From Firmicutes bacterium UBA6226 (GTDB lineage: Bacteria; Bacillota_A; Clostridia; Peptostreptococcales; Acidaminobacteraceae), in the NCBI GenBank assembly GCA_002441045.1, contig DJWQ01000216.1, positions 1 to 10,543 on the forward strand: DNA of 10,543 nt. The letters are read 5' to 3'. A model generated the notes under the pieces. That model saw only the letters and a program-made list of their open reading frames with translations. It was not told the DNA's origin and searched no databases. The position numbers and the translations under genes are program-made. How positions within the stretch are numbered: the stretch's first letter is position 1; the number at the start of each line of letters is the position of its first letter. This document shows, piece after piece, positions 6,814 through 10,543 of this stretch.

Positions 6814-7986
6814 ATGGGTCTTTTTAATTTTATTAAAGGTGAATTTTTAGAAGTCGTACATTGGGAAGATGACAGTCAGGATACGATGGTTTATAAATTT
6901 CCAATGACAGACAAACAACAAATAAAAGAAAATGCACAGTTAATCGTTCGACCATCACAAGTGGCAATTTTCGTTTATCAAGGTCAGATCGCTGACGTGT
7001 ATCAACCTGGAAAATACACGCTACATACTGACACGATGCCAATTTTAACAAGTCTTTCAAACTGGAAGTATCTATTTGAAAACCACTTTAAAACAGATGT
7101 ATATTTCATAAATACAAAGCAGTTTGTCAATCAAAAATGGGGAACCGCCAATCCAATCATGATGCGTGATCAGGATTTTGGTATCCTTAGACTTCGCGGA
7201 TTTGGTGTCTACTCATTTAAAGTCAATGAGCCAGTTGCATTTTTAAAAGAAGTCTTTGGTTCAAATAAATTTTTTACTGTCGATCAAATTAATGAACATT
7301 TAAAGAGCTTAATTGTATCTACTGTATCTGATGCGATAGCAGAAGCTAAGATCCCAGCGATAGACCTTGCGATGCAATACGATGAAATTGGCAGGTTGAC
7401 GCAAGCGAGAATTGATGAGCGATTTGCAGTATATGGGCTTACCATATCTGACTTTGCAATAGAAAATATATCACTTCCAGAATCTGTGGAGCAAGCGATC
7501 GACAAGCGTTCGCAAATGGGTGCGCTAGGTGATCTAAACAAATACATGCAGTTTCAAACCGCAGAGGCGATTCGTGATGCAGCACAGAATGAAGGTGGCG
7601 GCATGGCGAGCATGGGCGCGGGTATGGGCGCAGGCATGGGCATCGGTAAAGCGATGAGCGATATGATGAATGGGATGTCAGGTGGACAAGGCAATGGCAA
7701 TCCATCACAGCCTCAAGTTCAGTCACAGAATCCTTCCAATATAGCAACCAAGCCATGTCCAAACTGTAATCACCCTGTTCCAGAAGGTACGAAGTTCTGC
7801 CCAGAGTGTGGTGCAGATCAAGTTAAAAAATGCATTCATTGCCAAGCCGAGCTAAAGGGGAATCCTAAGTTCTGTCCAGAATGCGGTGGTAAGCAAACTT
7901 TAGAAGGTACATGTGGCAAATGCGGAGAGGCTTATGAAGGCGACTTAAAATTCTGTCCAAACTGTGGCAATAATTTGAAGGGATAA
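6814..7986 (+). CDS. SPFH-domain (virion-core-like) protein with three C-terminal zinc ribbons
   Basis: The N-terminal part (about 1-250) is an SPFH/band-7-type domain of the kind annotated as virion core protein-like, related to Bacillus subtilis YdjI; such proteins form membrane-associated scaffolds. No signal peptide or clear membrane helix is visible, so membrane contact probably comes through partners. A flexible Gly/Met-rich linker follows (about 261-296), then a Q/N/P-rich piece, then three tandem four-cysteine zinc ribbons: C315/C318-C329/C332, C340/C343-C354/C357 and C367/C370-C381/C384, each with a 14-residue step between first cysteines of its knuckles. The protein is 390 residues. 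GGGAGG (6803-6808) 5 bases before the ATG fixes the start. It heads a string of four genes and is divergent from acpP. The family call is firm; the function is inferred from the ydj operon, where the YdjI protein links PspA to the membrane. Confidence 0.85.
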   Translation: MGLFNFIKGEFLEVVHWEDDSQDTMVYKFPMTDKQQIKENAQLIVRPSQVAIFVYQGQIADVYQPGKYTLHTDTMPILTSLSNWKYLFENHFKTDVYFINTKQFVNQKWGTANPIMMRDQDFGILRLRGFGVYSFKVNEPVAFLKEVFGSNKFFTVDQINEHLKSLIVSTVSDAIAEAKIPAIDLAMQYDEIGRLTQARIDERFAVYGLTISDFAIENISLPESVEQAIDKRSQMGALGDLNKYMQFQTAEAIRDAAQNEGGGMASMGAGMGAGMGIGKAMSDMMNGMSGGQGNGNPSQPQVQSQNPSNIATKPCPNCNHPVPEGTKFCPECGADQVKKCIHCQAELKGNPKFCPECGGKQTLEGTCGKCGEAYEGDLKFCPNCGNNLKG

Positions 7987-7990
7987 TGTC

Positions 7991-9100
7991 ATGAGTGATA
8001 TGAATTTAAATGAAAAAACGAAAGTAAGTTCTTGCCCGACCTGTGGCGGGCAAATGGCATTTGATCCTGAAACGGGTGCGTTAAAATGTGGCTATTGTGA
8101 TTCTGTAAAAGAAATTGAGAAACTAAAAGAAACAGTGATAGAAAACCCATTTGAAACGGCATTAAGAGATGGCGTACGCGAGTGGAATGAGGATGATATC
8201 GCACTGATACAATGTAAGAATTGTGGTGCTCAAATCGTTTTTGAGCCACATACCAAAGCACAGTTCTGTAACTATTGTGGCTCTTCTCACGTCAGTGTCA
8301 TAACAGCAGAAAAAACCATTGCACCTGGCTATGTTATTCCGTTTAAGGTAACAGATAAAAAAGCGGGTGAAGCTTTTAAAACTTGGATTAGTAAAAGATG
8401 GTTTGCACCTAACGATTTGAAAACCGCTTATAAAAACGACAAAATACTTGGCACTTACGTACCACACTGGACGTTTGACACACAGACGTTTAATCGATAC
8501 ACTGCTCAAAGAGGCGATTATTACTATGTGACCAAGACTAGAGTCGTTAACGGTAAGACAGAAACCTACCAAGAAAGACATACGAGATGGACCAACGTAA
8601 GTGGCAACTATGAACGTTTTTTTGACGACGTTCTCGTCACTGCTTCAAAAAAGGTGGACAATCAAATCCTTTCACAGGTAGATTCATTTGACTTACATGA
8701 ACTCATTACCTACAAACCGGATTATCTAGCTGGATTCTTCGCTGAGCGATATAGCATAGCGCTTGAAGAGGGCTGGGGAATTGGAAGAAATATCATCGAT
8801 AACCAGCTTGAAAGTGAAATCACGCATCGAATTGGTGGAGATGAAGTACGTATGCTCAATGTGGCAACACATTATGACGATGTCACTTATAAACACATTC
8901 TGTTACCGCTTTGGATTTCAAGCTATCTTTATAAGGGAACGACTTATAATTTTATGGTCAATGGGCAAAATGGTACGGTTAAGGGCACTTATCCCAAAAG
9001 TGCACTTAAAATTGCATTAGCTGTTTTGACAGTAGTTGCGGTACTTGTGGTAGCATATATACTGATATCTGGTAATTCAACAGGTGTGAGTACTTATTAA
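7991..9100 (+). CDS. TFIIB-type zinc-ribbon protein with a C-terminal membrane helix (YdjG-like)
   Basis: This 369-residue protein begins with two zinc ribbons, C15/C18-C33/C36 and C75/C78-C93/C96. A family-typical middle part follows, with VIPFKV (115-120), KTWISKRWFAP (130-140) and YVPHW (156-160), and the conserved LLPLWISSYLY...VNGQNGTVKG stretch lies at 304-332. It ends in one hydrophobic helix (about 341-359) and a short polar tail, so it is probably tail-anchored with the bulk in the cytoplasm. The domain pattern matches zinc-ribbon membrane proteins such as B. subtilis YdjG and YdjH, known as anchors for the SPFH protein YdjI. Here it starts 4 bases after the SPFH gene, with AAGGGA at the end of that gene as ribosome binding site. 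Anchoring of the SPFH neighbour is inferred; no enzymatic motif is seen. Confidence 0.8.
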   Translation: MSDMNLNEKTKVSSCPTCGGQMAFDPETGALKCGYCDSVKEIEKLKETVIENPFETALRDGVREWNEDDIALIQCKNCGAQIVFEPHTKAQFCNYCGSSHVSVITAEKTIAPGYVIPFKVTDKKAGEAFKTWISKRWFAPNDLKTAYKNDKILGTYVPHWTFDTQTFNRYTAQRGDYYYVTKTRVVNGKTETYQERHTRWTNVSGNYERFFDDVLVTASKKVDNQILSQVDSFDLHELITYKPDYLAGFFAERYSIALEEGWGIGRNIIDNQLESEITHRIGGDEVRMLNVATHYDDVTYKHILLPLWISSYLYKGTTYNFMVNGQNGTVKGTYPKSALKIALAVLTVVAVLVVAYILISGNSTGVSTY

Positions 9101-9125
9101 TATAGAAGTATAAAAGAGGGAAATT

Positions 9126-10331
9126 ATGAAGCAGAATAGCATAAAGGCAATGACTGTCATTATCGCTTTGCTAATTTCATTTGGTTATGAAAACGCCGCT
9201 CAGGGCAGAATGGCACTTTTACTTGCCTTGGGCGGTTCTTTTGTGTTGCTCTCTTTCTTACGAGGTAGCTCACATCAAAGGTTTAAATGGACACTACTAA
9301 TAGATTTACTCGTCGTAATGGGACTAAATTTCAATTCAAGGTTTGATGTGAATTATCTTTATATCCTATTTTATCTGTGGATCGTCGTTGAAGCAGTTGG
9401 CTATCATGACTTCTATTTTGGAGCAGGATTCTCTTTTTTAAGCATTATAGCAGCAGGTTTGAGTTTTTACTATAGTCTTACCTTCCATATCAATTATCAA
9501 AGTATAATGGAAGCGTTTATTATTTTATTTTTAATAGGTTTATTTATTACAATGCTGTTTATCTACAAGCTTTATAAAAGTGAAAAAGTTAGAGTAGATG
9601 AGCTCAATGAAAGGTTGAATCAGCAAATTGATTTAATGGCTAAGACCAATTTAAAACTAGAAGTATCCAATGCCTCCTTGGAATCTGCAAGGGAAACTGT
9701 CGAACAATTGACGCGTATAAAAGAGCGTTCAAAACTTGCAAGAGACCTTCACGATACGATCGGTCATGAGTTAACCGGCCATATTATGTCACTTGAGATG
9801 ATAAAATTATCGCCTCAGGCGACAGCAGTTAAAACGGAACTACAGGAAACTATCGATCATTCAAGGGAAATTTTAAGAGCGCTAAGGGCGATGGTTGAAC
9901 AAAGTAAAGATGTTATTCTACAGGATAATTTCTATGAGAACCTAAGCCAAAAACTGGACAACTTTTCGGCGCATACAAAGATTCAAGCCAAACTGAGTTT
10001 TCATCTTAAAAGTGCATCCATTGAAGAACAAGTTTTACAGATTGCCCAGCGATGTATTGTAGAATCTCTAACCAATACAGCCAAACACAGTCACTCCAAA
10101 AATGTATGGGTTTCCATTCAAGAGCTAGATGAAGGTGCTGTTTTAATTAAAATCCAAGACGATGGCGGTAGTCAAATGCCTATCGTATTTGGGAATGGAT
10201 TAAACTTTATTAAAGAGCGCGTTAGAAGATTTGGTGGAACTGTTGTGTTTGAATGTGATGACAGTGGGTTTAGAACGACAATCAAGTTGCCTATGAAACT
10301 GGGTACAGAGAGTGAGGTAAATCGTGATTAA
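9126..10331 (+). CDS. Multi-pass sensor histidine kinase, HisKA_3 (NarL/LiaS/DesK-like) class
   Basis: The 401-residue kinase has an N-terminal membrane domain with about five or six hydrophobic segments (roughly 8-20, 29-46, 55-69, 76-91, 98-118 and 127-149) and no sizeable outside loop. A coiled-coil-like linker (about 150-195) follows. The dimerisation/phosphoacceptor motif ERSKLARDLHDTIGHELTGH has phosphorylated His209 followed by Asp210. The HATPase domain shows an N box around Glu313 and Asn317, DDGG (345-348) and a GNGL loop (356-359). All kinase motifs look intact. The architecture suggests sensing within the membrane, as in DesK or LiaS, rather than of an external ligand. It begins 25 bases after the zinc-ribbon gene with GAGGG upstream, and its end overlaps the response regulator by 8 bases. 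The stimulus is unknown. Confidence 0.9.
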   Translation: MKQNSIKAMTVIIALLISFGYENAAQGRMALLLALGGSFVLLSFLRGSSHQRFKWTLLIDLLVVMGLNFNSRFDVNYLYILFYLWIVVEAVGYHDFYFGAGFSFLSIIAAGLSFYYSLTFHINYQSIMEAFIILFLIGLFITMLFIYKLYKSEKVRVDELNERLNQQIDLMAKTNLKLEVSNASLESARETVEQLTRIKERSKLARDLHDTIGHELTGHIMSLEMIKLSPQATAVKTELQETIDHSREILRALRAMVEQSKDVILQDNFYENLSQKLDNFSAHTKIQAKLSFHLKSASIEEQVLQIAQRCIVESLTNTAKHSHSKNVWVSIQELDEGAVLIKIQDDGGSQMPIVFGNGLNFIKERVRRFGGTVVFECDDSGFRTTIKLPMKLGTESEVNRD

Positions 10332-10543
10332 AATAGCGATTGTAGACGATCAAGTTTTGCTCGTTAAGGGCATAAGTATGATCGTTAGCACTTCAAATGA
10401 TATGGAAGTGATATGGACGGCAAACAATGGGGAAGAGGCTTTATTTTTAGCAGATCAAAATAACCCTGATGTGATTCTAATGGATATTCGAATGCCTATA
10501 ATGGACGGGGTAGAAGCGACTAAACAGATAAAATCAAAGTTTC
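10324..10543 (+). CDS. Response regulator receiver domain, 3' part cut by window
   Basis: The first 73 residues form a receiver domain: acidic pair Asp8/Asp9 in IAIVDDQ, phosphoacceptor Asp54 in VILMDIRMPIMDGVEA, then the sequence leaves the window. Partner kinases of the HisKA_3 class normally pair with NarL/FixJ-type regulators carrying a C-terminal LuxR-like helix-turn-helix, so a DNA-binding output domain is expected but cannot be seen. The start is GTG at 10324, which overlaps the kinase stop (TAA at 10329-10331); GAGG at 10314-10317 is 6 bases upstream, and the next ATG (10378) would delete the acidic pair. The overlap implies translational coupling to the kinase. Confidence 0.9.
   Translation, partial: MIKIAIVDDQVLLVKGISMIVSTSNDMEVIWTANNGEEALFLADQNNPDVILMDIRMPIMDGVEATKQIKSKF

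Noticed and set aside
6814..7986. Phage or virus origin suggested by the virion-core-like label of the SPFH protein
   Set aside because: The label reflects distant similarity to a poxvirus protein; the neighbours are housekeeping and signalling genes, and no phage gene is present.
8162..8581. Minus-strand open frame of 139 codons opposite the zinc-ribbon gene
   Set aside because: It overlaps a gene with strong zinc-ribbon and membrane-helix evidence, and no plausible ribosome binding site or domain is visible in it.

Overview
The window looks like a piece of chromosome from a low-to-moderate GC Gram-positive anaerobe, most likely a member of the Bacillota close to the Clostridia. The reasons are strong AGGAGG-type ribosome binding sites before nearly every gene, tight gene packing, sigma-A-like promoters, a type II fatty acid cluster in the Firmicutes order with the FMN enoyl reductase FabK, and a short ProB without a PUA domain. 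Genus cannot be set from sequence reading alone. The standard code fits: all ten visible stops are TAA or TAG, and tryptophan positions that were checked use TGG.

Left part (1-1708, minus strand): the proline pair proB-proA, with proA running off the left edge. It has its own promoter (1679-1708). Between it and the next operon lies a clear intrinsic terminator (1818-1857).

Middle part (1871-6627, minus strand): the fatty acid synthesis operon acpP-fabK-fabD-fabG-fabF-fabZ, read from right to left. Gaps between genes are 2 to 13 bases, except for a 103-base acpP-fabK gap that holds a hairpin. Together the genes supply the acyl carrier (AcpP), malonyl loading (FabD) and one full elongation cycle: condensation (FabF), ketoreduction (FabG), dehydration (FabZ) and enoyl reduction (FabK). 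The initiating ketosynthase FabH, the acetyl-CoA carboxylase genes and a FapR/FabT-type regulator gene are not in the window. Two overlapping sigma-A-like promoters precede acpP, with two adjoining palindromes placed where a repressor would block them.

Right part (6814-10543, plus strand, divergent from acpP): a four-gene cassette. It encodes an SPFH-domain protein with three tandem C-terminal zinc ribbons, a two-zinc-ribbon protein with one C-terminal membrane helix, a multi-pass histidine kinase of the HisKA_3 class, and the start of its response regulator (cut by the right edge). The first two resemble the YdjI and YdjG/YdjH partners of the Bacillus subtilis PspA-linked ydj operon. Here no PspA gene is visible and a two-component system sits in the same gene string. 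The most interesting idea from this window is that this is a membrane-state or envelope-stress module carrying its own sensor, placed head to head with the fatty acid operon; that idea is an inference.

No tRNA, rRNA, CRISPR array, insertion sequence or phage gene was seen.
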